Source of the DNA: Phragmites australis
Lineage: Eukaryota; Streptophyta; Magnoliopsida; Poales; Poaceae
Direction of reading: 5' to 3'
Assembly (NCBI RefSeq): GCF_958298935.1
Contig: NC_084923.1
Span: 28,674,501 to 28,738,500, forward strand
DNA length: 64,000 nt
Shown here: piece by piece, positions 35,020 through 47,454 of the stretch
Layout: each line of letters starts with the position of its first letter
Numbering within the stretch: the first letter of the stretch is position 1
The notes under the pieces: model-generated
Told to the model about the DNA's origin: nothing
What the model saw: the letters and a program-made list of their open reading frames with translations, nothing else
Databases searched by the model: none
Translations under genes and position numbers: made by a program

Positions 35020-36065
35020 TCAGGTTCAAAAATTCGTCGAAAACTGGTCAATTCGGTCTGCACCGAGTTCTAAATTCAATTGGTTTTCGAATTTGAATCA
35101 AAAAATTTAAAAACTAAGAAAATCAAAAAAAAAAATACTAGAGACAATTCTAAGACCTTATGTGAAATTTTTGTTTAGAAATAATATCCTTTGCATCATA
35201 TTTCATGGATAAGAAGTTTGGAAAAAAGAAAAAATATGCTTTAAAAAGCGTGCAACTCTTTTAGTAGGGTTCACGTTAAGGAAAATATTAACAGACAAAC
35301 ACATATTTTTTTATACGATTTACCTTAAAATGATCTATAAAATTAGTTTCACTTTATTTAGAGTTTATTAATTTCTTCATGATTTTTACAAAGTTCACAA
35401 GCATAAAGTGAACATGTTAAGACATAACAATGTAATTAATATTTTCATGTCTATCATTATTTTTCCTATAAAAACATAGTATAAGTAAACTAATAAAAGT
35501 GGTTTCACTAATTTTAGAGGTGTGATAGGTTAGTTATGAATTAATGTATTTACCACATATTTACACAATCCTACATGCTACAATAACTATTTCATGAGTT
35601 CATGTATTTTTAAAAGACATAGGATCATGTAAGAAGGCTAACAAAATTAGTTTCATGATTTTTGGATTAGCAAAGAATTAACTATGCATTTAACTAGGTT
35701 TAGCAAATACATTTTTTCACAGAAAATATTTAACTTTTTATGATTAGAAATACTTTTATCATATAGATCATGATACAAGAAACCAATAAAATTTATTTCA
35801 CTTGATTTGAAGCCACGATGAATTAGTTATCGATTTTACAAGGTTAAGCTATTTTTATGATTTTTTTAACTTTCCTGAAATTCAATAAAATCAAACTGTT
35901 TTCGATGAAATCAAGCAGTTTTCAAAGAAAATCGAGTGTTTTACGACCACAAACAAAATGTGAAAAATACGGTTGAATACCGACGAAATCGAATGATTAA
36001 TCGGTAAAATTGTCCGATTACTAAATGCCTAATTCGTCAACCGAATTTTCTGAATATCACGAATA
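35020..36065 (-). repeat. AT-rich ~1 kb dispersed repeat, copy 1
   Basis: Non-coding, about 75 percent AT. Read in reverse it follows copies 2 and 3 almost along its whole length: CACTTGATTTGAAG, GCATTTAACT, ATCATGTAAGA, GTGTGATAGGT, AAGTTCACAAGCATAAAGTG and TTTAGAGTTTATTAATTTC are shared landmarks (plus-strand text). The outer end has a CGAAAACTGGTCAATTCGG-like motif, and the inner end has TCGA/CGGT-rich wording. No terminal inverted repeat or target duplication could be defined. Confidence 0.75.
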
Positions 36066-36344
36066 TCAGGAATTCAGTGAGCTTCGCATTTCAATGTTTA
36101 AATGAATTTTTAACCTTGAGCCACACCCTTGCCCTTGTGAACGCGCCCTCGTGTCCCCAGCGGTTCTCCTCACGATGAACATGACTCCGTTGTCGTAGCC
36201 TTCGAGGTGAGGAAGGTAGGGTTTACGTTACCGACTGGAGCTCGATATGAGCTCCGGCGGTAAAAAAAAAAAAGCGCGATTACTGTGGTAATTGTTTGAA
36301 TTTTTAAAAAAATTTAATAAAATTTATTTGAATAAATTTGAAAT

Positions 36345-37375
36345 TTAAGGGAAAAATCGTAATTTTAACTCATCGGTAACTGGTCGAATTGGACTGATTA
36401 TCGAGCGATTTTCTCGATTTATCGAGCGGTTTTCTTGAATTTTCTGTATTGTTGGTAACCGTTCGGTTTTGTTGGTAACCACCCGGTTTGCTCGATTTAT
36501 GGAGCGGTTTTCTCGATTTTCAGTGAAATTCAACGAAAAAACTAAAAATTATCTCAATCTTATAAAATCAATAACTAATTCATCTGTGCTTCAAATCAAG
36601 TGAAACAAATTTTGTTGTTTTTCTTGTAACTTGATCCACATGATAAAAGTATTTATACTTATAAAAAAGTTCAAAATTTTCTGTGAGAAAATGTATTTGT
36701 TAAACTAAGTTAAATGCATAGTTTGCTCTTTGCTAATCAAAAATCATGAAACTAATTTTATTAGTCTTATTATATGATCCTATATCTTTTAAAAATAATG
36801 AACTAATGAATTAGTGATTGTAACATTCAAGATTGTGTAAATGTATTGTAACTAGATTAATTCATAATTGACTTATCACACCTCAAAAATTAGTGAAACC
36901 ACTTTTATTAGTTTATCTATACTATGATTTACATAGGAAAAATAATAGTAGATATGAAAAAATTAATTACAATGCTGTTTCTTAACATATTCACTATATG
37001 CTTGTGAACTTTGTAAAAATTATAGAGAAATTAATAAAACTCTAAATAAAGTGAAATCAATTTTATAGACCCTCTTAAGATATGTTCTAAAAAAATATGT
37101 GTTTGTATGTTAAACTTTTTCTTAACATGAGTTAATAACTGAGCCGCAAGCTTTAACTTTTTTTTTTTTAACTTCCTCTCTGTAGAATATGATGCAAACG
37201 ATATTATTTTAGAAAATATTTTTCACAGAAAGTCTTATAATTGTGTCTAGTTTTTTTAGAATTTGTTTTTGAATTTTTTGAATTCAAATTCGGTTACCAT
37301 TCGATTTTTGAAACCGAACCGGACCGAGATAACCGGTTATCGCGATTTTTACTCAGTTACCGTCGAATTTTCAAA
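36345..37375 (+). repeat. AT-rich ~1 kb dispersed repeat, copy 2
   Basis: In inverted orientation to copy 1 and in the same orientation as copy 3. The left 190 bp contain degenerate subrepeats built on TCGATTTATCGAGCGG and GGTAACC(G/A)..CGGTTT. The body then matches copies 1 and 3, and the right end reads GAAACCGAACCGGACCGAGA followed by GGTTA/CGGTTAT palindromic wording. No open frame of note. Confidence 0.75.
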
Positions 37376-37679
37376 CCCTAGAGGGAGGCGCATAACATGG
37401 TCGCGAGACACAGGATCCTAGCAGATCTGGACGTCAGCGGTTCAGATTCCACTGGATCCGGCCTGCTCGTCATGGCAGCTTGAGAGGGAAGCAATGGATG
37501 ATGACGCGGCCGCACTGCTGCTGTAGGAAGCTCCTCACCGGCCTCTATCTGGTTTTACTTACCTTTTTAAACAGTAATTGCTCCCAGCAGTAATTAAAAA
37601 ATATGCGGTATCGTGATAAACATTCGAAATTCGACTGAAATTCGCACAAAATTCATTTGCTAAAATTTAAAATTTGAAT

Positions 37680-38700
37680 AAAAAATGCCAGATTCTCCGT
37701 TTGGTAACCAGTCGAATCGGGTTGGTTACCGAGCGATTTTCTCGATTTATCGAGCAGCTTTCTCAAATTTTCCGTCGGTAACCGCTCGGTTTTCTTATTT
37801 ATCGAACGGTTTTCTCGATTTCAGTGAAATTCAACAAAAAAACTCAAAAATTGGCTCAATCTTGTAAAATCAATAATTAATTTATCTGAGCTTCAAATCA
37901 AGTGAAACAATTTTTGTTGGTTTTCTTGTAACATGATCTACATGATAAAAGTATTTATACTCATAAAAAAGTTAAAAATATTTTGTGAGAAATGAATTTG
38001 TTAAACTAAGTTAAATGCATAGTTTACTCTTTGCTAATCCAAAAATTATGAAACTAATTTTGTTAGTAGTCTTACATGATCCTATGTCTTTTAAAAATAC
38101 AAGAACTCATGAATTAGTTATTGTAACATGCATGATTGTGTAAATGTATTGCGACTAGATTAATTTATAATTGACCTATCACACCTCCAAAATTAGTGAA
38201 ATCACTTCTATTAGTTTATTTATACTATGCTTTATGTAGAAAAAATAATGGTAGACCTGAAAAAGTTAATTACAGTGTTGTTTCTTAACATATTCACTTT
38301 ATGCTTGTGAACTTTGTAAAAATCATGGAGAAATTAATAAAAAAAACTCTAAATGAAGTGAAATAAATTTAAAGATTCTTTTAAGATAAGTCCTACACAA
38401 GAAAAATATGTGTTTGCATGTTAACTTTTTCATTAACATGAGTTAATAACTGAGACGTATGCTTCAACTTTTTTCATTTTTTTAAACTTCCTCCCTATAG
38501 AATATGAAGCAAACGATATTATGTTTGAATTTTTTTAGAAGGTTTTAGAATTGTCTCTAGTTTTTTATGATTTTTTTATTGTTTTTGAATTTTTTTCAAA
38601 TTTTTTGAATTCAAATTCGGTTACCATTCGGTTCCTGAAACCGGACCATAGTGATAACTCGGTAATCGTGAATTTTAACCGGTTACCGTCAATAAATTGA
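37680..38700 (+). repeat. AT-rich ~1 kb dispersed repeat, copy 3
   Basis: Direct copy of copy 2, with the same left TCGATTTATCGAGC subrepeats and the same order of internal landmarks, ending GAAACCGGACCATAGTG and CCGGTTACCGTC. Between copies 2 and 3 lie about 180 bp of GC-rich, unrelated sequence (37381-37560), so they are separate insertions or a spaced duplication, not a simple tandem. Confidence 0.75.
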
Positions 38701-39544
38701 ACCCTTATAGTCTAAAATACATATCAGCCTGGATGCAGTTAAACTCTCGAAACAATGACCATCACTAAAGGTTAAAATATTCACTTATGTCATATAAAAA
38801 TTATAGTAATAAATTTATCATAAAAATATAATTTTATTATTTCTCATAAATACTTAGAAAATATAATGGCGTCAAAGGCGTGCATTACAGGCTGTATCGA
38901 TTATTCTAGATTGCAAGGAAGACGCACACTTACTATATGCTCAAATTTGCATGTGGGTACCCTCCCTAACATATATCTAGGTGTGATTAGTTATCTGTAT
39001 AGGATCTTATCCGTATGGATTGTGTATGCAAGCTGAGTGGAATCATATTTGTTAAAGAGAAGAGTATTTAGTTGGTTGTATCTATCTGAACAGGCTGAGC
39101 TGAATTTCTATTTGGTTGACTGAGTCTGATGTAGTATGAGTAGATGCATCAGTTAATTGTAATTGGTTGCTCATATGTCTACATTACCTTTTCAATGGTG
39201 AAATGATTCTACTACTACAGTGTTCTACATCAATCAATCACTGTGACTGTTTTAACAGTACCGATACACTGTGCGCTCATTTTGACACTGTAGCATTTGC
39301 ACTGTTGCAGACATTCTAGAGCATTGGATTTTGATAGTGCAACAGTGGAGTGGTCTTACTACGGAGGACTATTCATCATCTACCGTTACCACTGCAGATG
39401 ATCTCAATCCATCCCACAACACTGGGGAAATCAAATGTCATTCTCGACTTGGCATTGAATGCCTCTCTTACGGAGTTCGTTTTTATTACTAAGCCACAGG
39501 GCGTTTCCATTCAAGGTTTGTAGCGTGGTGCTATATACCCCGCT
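38701..39544. other. No gene seen
   Basis: No coding motif. Repetitive TGGTTG/TTGACTGAG wording near 39000-39180 and ACTGTAGCA-like wording near 39210-39350 suggest MITE-type sequence, but I could not pair any terminal inverted repeats. Confidence 0.3.
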
Positions 39545-39649
39545 TGTGTCAACTAGGATCGTGGCAAAAATCCAAAAATAGATAACATACTAGACCGTAT
39601 TTATAAAAATAGATAACACAATGTTGTACTTACAAATATAGCAAGGGTA

Positions 39650-39865
39650 TTTGGTATGTGGTGTGCCAAATCAAGTTTTTGGCGGACGATGTGCCGAAAA
39701 CATACATGACAAATAGTATTCGGCACATGGTGTGCTGAATACGTGGAACCTCAAGCATATTCGGCACACCATGAGCCTAATATGCCTAGATGCTCTGTAT
39801 TCGGCACATGGTGTGGTAAATACGGGAAATAGTGCCATATTCAGCACACCATATGCTGAAATCGA
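39650..39865. repeat. TTCGGCACA inverted/direct motif cluster (MULE subterminal)
   Basis: At least five copies of a palindrome-like ATTCGGCACA(C/T)..TGTGC(C/T)GAAT motif in about 215 bp, in both orientations. Such clusters occur in the subterminal regions of some grass MULEs and may be transposase-binding sites; that role is inferred. Confidence 0.6.
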
Positions 39866-40009
39866 TGTGCTCCCCATCTCATGATCTAATTGCATTGCAT
39901 TTTGATCGTGCCTTTGCCCAAAGTTGATGTCAGAGGAGAAAAAGATCGCAAGAGATTGCTTAAGCCACAAACAATACGATCATATGCATAGTGCATAGCT
40001 GTTGAATAC

Positions 40010-43000
40010 CTAGATCATCTCATGATGGTGGTGGAAAGTGGCGAAACAAATTAGCGAAAGAATGCGAGTTGTTCCAATCAATACTATCAGGGTAAGATGG
40101 TTGTTGTCTTTGAGGTGGTTATGGAAAGTTATAAGGATGGGTACAACCAAATCAATCATCATCTTCAAGGTCATCAATGTCCTCCGGAGATGGAGGCCTT
40201 GGAGGGAGGGGTCGTTGTGGTATGAAATCATCGTCGTCGTCATCATCTTGAGCTATCACGGTAGGAGCACGTCATATTTCCTTGTTGGTTGTATGCCATC
40301 TCAATGTGGTGCGTGAACGTCCTCTTGCAGTGTTCCTTGAACCTTCTCCTGTATTATTGCTGGAACATCGAGGTATTGGTGGCATGAATCATCACCCTCA
40401 TCGTCTTTGTCATTTTTTGGTTGAATAGTAGAGAGCGCCCCTGTACCCCTTAGGTTTGCTGATCTTCGTCATCTTCTATGTGAACCAGGCATCACACCCC
40501 TGTTGAATAGCATATACATCACCAAGAAGTTTGGGATGTCTTTGTTGATCAATTTTGTGTCTTTCGAGAATGCCAAATGCAAAAGAGGAGCATTTGAATA
40601 AATGGAAAAAAGGTAGTATGGTGATTAAATAGAAAATGATGAACCTGAATGTCGGATGCATACTGGTCAGGAAACATCACTATTATTTTTTGCCTCCTAG
40701 AGAAACCTAGCACAGAAGGATGGTCGGCTAGTTCGCGCACCCTGAGATACCTTTCATGCCACTTGTGCAAGAGGGCCCTAGGTCATCGGTGGTTACATGG
40801 TTGAGCGGAGCCGTTAATGCAGAACAGAAGGGTCTTACATACAATTTGAACATGGCTTGGGTTAGGTTGTTCTCCTTGAATGGATCATCCTTCCCTTCAT
40901 GCAGAACATGCAAGGAGACATTAAGTGCTATATCAATCGTTGTAGGTGTCTATGGAAAGCCTATACTAGAAGGTCCTATCATAGATTTATTGATCCTTGA
41001 CTACAACATTCTAACTCTGCACCAAAGCACAAATCCCTAATTATTTAAGAAATATCAAACAAGTATTAAATATCATAATTAATATGTACTATGCTTAATA
41101 AATAACTAATAAATAAAGTTATGTGCCATAATTATTTGATAAATATTAAATAAATTAAAAGTAACTACATTAACAATACAGTGAATAAGACATAATAGAG
41201 ATACCTACGATAATAAAATGAATAATACATATGTCATGAACAAGTACAAGTGCATTGGACAACTACACTGGGTACTCAACGACGACGTTGCCACACGCAA
41301 TCCGCAGGAGTGTAGGCGTCTGGCGGGTGTGTGGCCCTCATCCCAGCGGCTTGTGTTAGCCCTTGCCACGTATGCCCTAGCTCATCATCATCATCGTCCT
41401 GCCCTGTGGGACCGACATCTAATGTGTATCTAGACCTGCTAACTCGGTCTTGCATGTACCATGATGAAGGATTTTCATGCGGAAGTGTGGACACCTATAG
41501 TATATGCTCTGATGGAGTTCGGTGTGCCGAAGGCTCACCCTGTTGGTACCACTGTGAACCCTAGGTGCATCAGGATATTGGGGGTACTATCCGCTAAGGA
41601 GCTCGGTGAAGCTAGCTGCCTGCATTGCAACAACTCAGTCAAAATCATACATGCTGCTCCAGTCAGACGTCTGCTACATACGGTCAATGACGTCCTTGCG
41701 ATGAGTCGATGCTGCCGGTGGAGGTGTCATCATAATCTGAGGAGGATGTGTCCACTGCGGGGGCTGTGAACTCAGTGTACACTGCTTGGGCTTAAGAGCC
41801 TACATGCACTACTCAACCTCAGCATGGGAACATGACACATGATGCTCCGTAGCCGAAGGTGCGTCTCATGACAGTGCTCGAATGGGTTCCTCATTAGCAT
41901 TGGACGAGCGCCTCTTGTGGGAGGCATGTGATGAGTTCATGGATGGTAGGTCATTCCCCCTCCAACATGGGGCACAACCACCTAGACCATGTATAGTGGA
42001 TAACAAGTGGGACCCTCTCGTCCTCATGTAGTCCCAGAAAGGGTTTTGATCCCTCCGCTTGATGACCCGCTTGCTTCCCCACAAGCTTGATCCGCCTGTG
42101 TATGCATCTCGTACGCATCTCTAGTTTGTATAAGATGAGGTCCATGTCAGTAATACGAAGGTTTAACCAATAAAAATCATTAGAAATATCACATCACTTA
42201 CCACAACATGAAGAAGGTAGGCACGATCCTCAGGGAAGTGTTTGTGGGCCTGCTCTACAACTCCACTGAGTATGGTGGCACACATGAGCGAACGATACCA
42301 CGAAAGGTACTCTTAGTACGTGGTGTTGTTGTCCAGTACAAACGGTGACATCCATCATGGCTGACTCCATCCACCTCTGTATGTGCTCGGTATCCACGGA
42401 TGCTCAGTCCTGCATGCCTTTACTCCCATGTGCACTCTTCTTGTACATGACATAATACTTATAACTTCTTAACATGGATCACATAAGGTACTAATGCGCC
42501 CTCCAGCATCTCGTGGGGGAGGTAATGGCACCACCTGTCGGTACACGAACTGCTTCCGTACATGCTCAGGAGAATATACTTCTACATTATTTATGTACAA
42601 CAAGAAGCATCTGATCATCCACAAGTTTGAGTCACACGAAGAAGAGGATGCGATGAGCCAGTCGCAATTTTGGCCACTCGTGCCATACGCCATGGATCCT
42701 ACTCCACGAGATCGGTGCTGAGGACATCTAGATCACTGATCACCCGAGAGTAGTTACCATGGTCTTGCTGCTGACTCCATCTCAGCCTGGCATGAATCCA
42801 CCGATACTCCATCGTAGGTATCATGTCTTATGCAACTCGATCGGAGATGAGGACTAGATAGTAGCTCTTGCTCAACCAAGGTCGACAAACCAAGAGGTAC
42901 TCTCAGCTCCATAGCTATAAGAGGTACAGTCATCTGTAACAGATCCCTTCTTTTTTGACTGCTGGGTTGCATCACACAATCCTCTATAGGTTGTAGTCAG

Positions 43001-44620
43001 CGTTGTAGATCCCTAATTGTAAGATGTTGGCTCATAAGGATGTGACATGAGTTGACCCGCTAACCATACAATATGGAGAATGACATAATCATCAGTCGTG
43101 TTGCAGAATATGATACGTCATAGTAAGATGTACATGTACACCTCATAGTGCTGCATAATTGTAGCCTCGTCCGAATCCAGTGTGCATGGAACAAACTATG
43201 GCAGCCCATGAATCCAGGACATGGAGAGGCCAACATCCTTCATGTCATATTGCACACCAAACCTACAAGATGCAGAGGGTCAATGAAGCTTGAATAGCAC
43301 TAGAACATTTGAAGTGCATTACATACTAAATAATTACCTACACTCAACGTAACCCTTCCACTACTTCTTTTCTGGTTGCAAAACTACTAGTGGGGCACCC
43401 TGATCGGTAGCCTAGTCAGCATGGTAATGCGCATTTGTCCGATCTTCCGAAAGGTAATATGATAAGTCGATTGGTGGAGCTTCGACATTGATGATCAAAA
43501 GGCTCCAAGCAGAACAGATCGAGAACCCTCGCAACCACTACACCACTACTCCGTGGTTATCAACCATGCCAAGACATGGTTGACCTCGCCAGGAAGGCTA
43601 TTCATGCAAGCAAACCGAGAACACAAGTAAGAACAAGTAGATACAATCTGAATATTGCTAATTACCAATGAAGTGCTCGAGTTGGGGTTCCACAAACCGA
43701 ACAAGTGATAAAACTGTATAAAATAGAATAATCTAAACAAAACCCAACCTAAACTACGACGGTTACTGTGTTATATAGGGGGGACGTGGGGAGGTCGGCC
43801 TATGGTTGTGCCGCCATAGAAAGAGGCGTGCACAACCTAGACTCAGACTCCGACACGATTACAAAACCCATCAGGGTCCAAAACAGTGATGCATTATCTT
43901 ATTTCTTTGACTCTGACTAAAATATAAGGAATATTTGGTCAAGCTCATATCCATTAGAAAGGGCTCATCGTAAGCTTTCCAAAATGTCCAAGATTTCCTA
44001 AAATGGACTTCGTATGAGAGAGTTATACCTGTTTTACTGACGTGTTATCCTCAGACTCGACCACAACCACGACTAGAGCTCAGCCTCAAATCCGAGTAGA
44101 CTTGGCCTTCAAGGGGTGACATATGGGTAAGGTTGTGGTGCTTCTCCCACGTTGCTAAGCAATAAAATATCACAAGAATTTAGTAGGAACCTATCCAAGG
44201 AAGCATGAACAGCGAGAAACGAGTTCACCTGGTGGTCTAATTGTTGTGCACGTGTTCTTGTAATAGGACCTTGTATGATTTGAGGATTATTGGCGGTTTT
44301 GATCATATCCGAAGGAGCTATGAGCTCATCAGCATGACCACATCCCTCAATGTTTTGGCCATCTCACCAAAAGAAAAGTGGAACGTGTGCGTCTCAGGAT
44401 GTCATTGGTCGACAAGACTTGTGAACAGTGCTGCTTCAATCGATGGGATAGGTGTCCTACCACCGCCTGCCATGAGAGCTCCGGCCATCATGAGAGCGAA
44501 AGGTAGTAGTCCTGGCTATGCGAATGGCTTGTGTAATCGAGGGTCTAAGTCATTAATCATGTGGACACTCCGGACACGTAACGTAAGAAACTGCAAAGGT
44601 ATCCAATACATATACTGAGT
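40010..44620 (-). pseudogene. Plant mobile domain (PMD) protein, MULE-carried, disrupted
   Basis: Minus-strand pieces follow the PMD (Pfam PF10536, aminotransferase-like) order. Near 44520-44310: MMAGALMAGG..PIPSIEAALFTSLVDQ, then ETHTFHFSFGEMAKTLRDVVML (the family's THTFHLP..GEMT.TL.DV signature). After an inserted LTR fragment comes the middle part (43300-42975) with a SHPYEPTSYNWGS-like block. At 42700-42490 lies CFLLYINNVEVYSPEHVRKQF-RQVVPLPP, the family's late VE.YSPHRVRRQFG block. A Pro/Asp-rich tail follows near 40250-40020. Stops and frameshifts are frequent. PMD proteins (MAIN/MAIL relatives) act in heterochromatin silencing in Arabidopsis; transposon-borne copies are common but their role in transposition is unknown. 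Confidence 0.65.
43436..44290 (-). mobile_element. Gypsy 3' end plus LTR, copy C, inserted in PMD gene
   Basis: On the minus strand it starts with the tail of a Gypsy ORF (GPITRTRAQQLDHQVNSF, a wording typical of the C-terminal end of grass Gypsy polyproteins; stop at 44109-44111). It then runs into LTR sequence with a TATA box (plus-strand TTATATAG at 43771-43778) and ends GGAAGATCGGACA with CA at 43437-43436. It is the best preserved of three copies in the window (A 7186-7987, B 8003-8333). It splits the PMD coding region just after the VVMLM segment. Confidence 0.65.
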
Positions 44621-44879
44621 ACGTAACAAATTATTATGACTACTAAAAAGCACATATAATCATGGTATCTGCTGCCCTGTGAAAGTCATCTTTCCCCTAT
44701 AGTTCTTGTTGTACCACTACTGAAGAAGCTCGAGAAGATCACCATGAGCCATGACAATGATTTCAAGCTTCATGGTTCAATAAAAAAATATCGTCTGTGA
44801 TGGCAGTACCATACGATATATTACAAAATTGTAGTACAACTAATAGGTGAATAACAATTTAGAATACAAAATATGTCTA

Positions 44880-46859
44880 CGAATAACTTCATATAATTTA
44901 CTACCAGATCAGGCATGTCCTTCTATAATGGCCAGGTTGTTTGCAAATTTTTACTTGCGTAGACTGTCAATAGTATCTACTGCATCCATGTCACCTTGCA
45001 GTCTCATGGCTCTAGGCCTTCCAGGTTTCGTGCATCGTGCTCGGGGATAAGGTATCCATTTAGGCTCCTCGATCGCTTTGTAGCTGCTTCCAATGTCGAA
45101 GGAATGCATCTTTGAAAGCTATGTGCTCCTCAATGCATCAATAGTGAAGTACGGTGATACGTATTCTGATCTGTCATTGTTGCTCATGTCCGTGCAAGTG
45201 GCGAAGATATGGGAGCACGAGATATGGTGTAGTTTTGGCTTATTGCATGTGCACTTCACATCGTGAGGCCTAAGTTGATATTGCTGCATGGTGTCCCCAA
45301 CGTTATACCTTGAAGCATACCTGCAATGGCACATGACCTCGAATTCATTGTTGGCCAGGTCGGAGATCCTATTCCGATGAAAGTATGCCTTGTTTCTCCT
45401 TCTAGATATGATTTCCTTCACTTTAGGTGCGAGCCGTGTGCTGCACTCCATAGTAGCATTACCATGGTCTCAAAAATAGTCAGCTATTCTATAGAATGCG
45501 AGATCAATGATGGCACACAACAAGAGGTTATGTACAACCTTTAGGATATTGTTGAACACCTCTGCTATGTTCGTTGTCATGATGGTGTATCTAACATAGG
45601 ATACAATAATTTTAGAAGAGCTATTTGCATAATAAAGGATAAAATACGATCATTAAAATGCTATGTGCTAACCTAGCACTGTCAGTGTCATGGATTAGGG
45701 CCAAACGCTCCCCCGACTTCCCCGCTATCCACTGGCTAAACGTAGCACTTGAACGGCTAGGGATAGTTTGGACCCCACCATTGCGTCCGCAGATGGTTCT
45801 CTTGTGCTTGCTGCTTTGCCATCATCTTATGAGTGGTCTCATTTAACTCTCTCTATATCTCGTTGAACTTCGTATGTTTGTTCTGAAGATATATCCCTTT
45901 GAATCTCTTTTTAAGAGACTTGTTGCGGTACTTTGTGTACATGTTCGCGCCCAAGTATCGTATGCACCACCTTTTCTCCACATCAGGCTATGCAATGGAG
46001 TAGTTTGTGCTATCATGTAGCACGTCCAACGCATGCAGAAGACCCTTGTTGCGGTTTGAGATGACGTAGAAGACCCTTATTGCCCACAACACGTGTCCTC
46101 GCTAAGGTGAGGAACAACATCCAGCTATTATTGTTCTCACTCTCAACCATTGAAAATGTGAGAGGAATGATCTTATTATTTTCATCCACCGCCATCACTG
46201 TCATATGGGTACCATGGTATTTGTTGCTAAAAAATGTGGCATCCATGCATACAACCAGGCTGCAATGTTTGAAAGCTTTGATACATTGTGCAAAGGACCA
46301 GAATAACCTAATGAGGTATTAGTCAGTGGTGTTGTATGACCCATCCTCTAGCTTGATTGGCTCATCCGCCATGACCCACTGAGTCCCTAAATTTGTCATG
46401 GAAATCTTCTATAGTTGCCTCGGAGCATAATTGTAAGACTCTTCGAAGCTTCCAAATAGCAACTCTAACACCTTTTGCTTCGCTCACCATGTGGTGTGGT
46501 AATTGATCAGCATACCCATCTTAGCCTGCACCTCCTGCAAAATCAATTTTGTTGACAAATATATGTCCGTGCCAACAAGGGTGATAAGGAATTGGGCTAT
46601 GAACCTCGCATCAACGACGTGGCTCACAATTCTAATAGCCTCTTCACTGCATGTATTTTGGCTTATGTGCTTGTACGAAGTAAGGAAAATTTGGGTGCTT
46701 GATACACTTGACCTTATACTCCGTAGGGTTAGACCGAGTGCACTTTTGGTCCCTTCATGTGATTACAACATAGTTCCTAATAAAGTGGATGACCTCCTCC
46801 TTGTTATGAAACTGTTATCCAACCTGGATGTCACTATTTTGATATCCTCAATTAGATAA
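44880..46859 (-). pseudogene. mudrA-type transposase (MULE, FAR1-related), pseudogene
   Basis: The minus strand carries, in order, an N-terminal region, the MULE transposase domain (46246-46013: VCMDATFFSNKYHGTHMTVM, AVDENNKIIPLTFSMVESEN), a helical insertion region (WCIRYLGANMYTKYRNKSLKKRF, about 45980-45900) and, at 45451-45119, a SWIM zinc finger (VKCTCNKPKLHHISCSHI, C-x-C then C-x-H). The first catalytic Asp (M-D-A-T) is kept. The second, expected in an ISDR-like motif, reads ISNR, so Asp is replaced by Asn. Stops (for example within IKLEDGSYNTTDY-stop) and a frameshift near 46090 confirm it is dead. It is truncated at its N terminus by the Sirevirus LTR. Confidence 0.75.
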
Positions 46860-47454
46860 GGTGTTATACTCAACGATGGCACAATTCAAGCATCTAGGAC
46901 CCTAATTTATGTTTTGGTAATTAATGACAATATGTCTTTTATGAACTAACATGTTTGAATGAGTTATGAAAAGGTTAGTGACAAAGATGTTTCAGAGCTA
47001 GAAGATGCATGACTGGAAAACATGAAAATGGCTAGCTCAAGTCAAAGGTATAATTGTAGAGAATTTTATTTTGCTAGTAAAAGGAGATTAGAGAAGAGAA
47101 ATTGACCAGATTGATAGGATAAGTGTCGTACTATAAAGAGGGGTTGATGTGCGTTTATTTGATATATCTATATGCCACAATTGCTCAAACTTGTATTACA
47201 TATAGAGTGAAAAATTTAGTTTGAGAGAAACCAAGAAAAGACAGTACTGTTCGAGTGCGGCGGTCAGACCGCCGGCATGACCGGTTTGACCATCAAACGA
47301 ATAGAGTGGTTTGGACCCCCTAGTCTAGCTGGCTGTCTAACCATCAGCATGACCGATCTAATCGCTGTATAAACTTAGTTGATGCTTAGTATATCTTAGT
47401 CCCGATTTGATCGAGGAGTATGCCAGTCTAACTGTCAAATGAACAGAGGGATTT

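Larger units (their letters stand above)
39545..46861 (-). mobile_element. MuDR-type transposon (MULE) with transposase and plant mobile domain gene
   Basis: Both genes lie on the minus strand: a mudrA-type transposase (44880-46859) followed by a plant mobile domain gene (40010-44620). The downstream end carries a cluster of TTCGGCACAC/TGTGCCGAAT motifs (39650-39865) like those in the ends of grass MULEs. The other end is not visible because a Sirevirus LTR starts at about 46862 within the transposase gene; its continuation would lie past the window. Both genes are broken. Confidence 0.65.
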
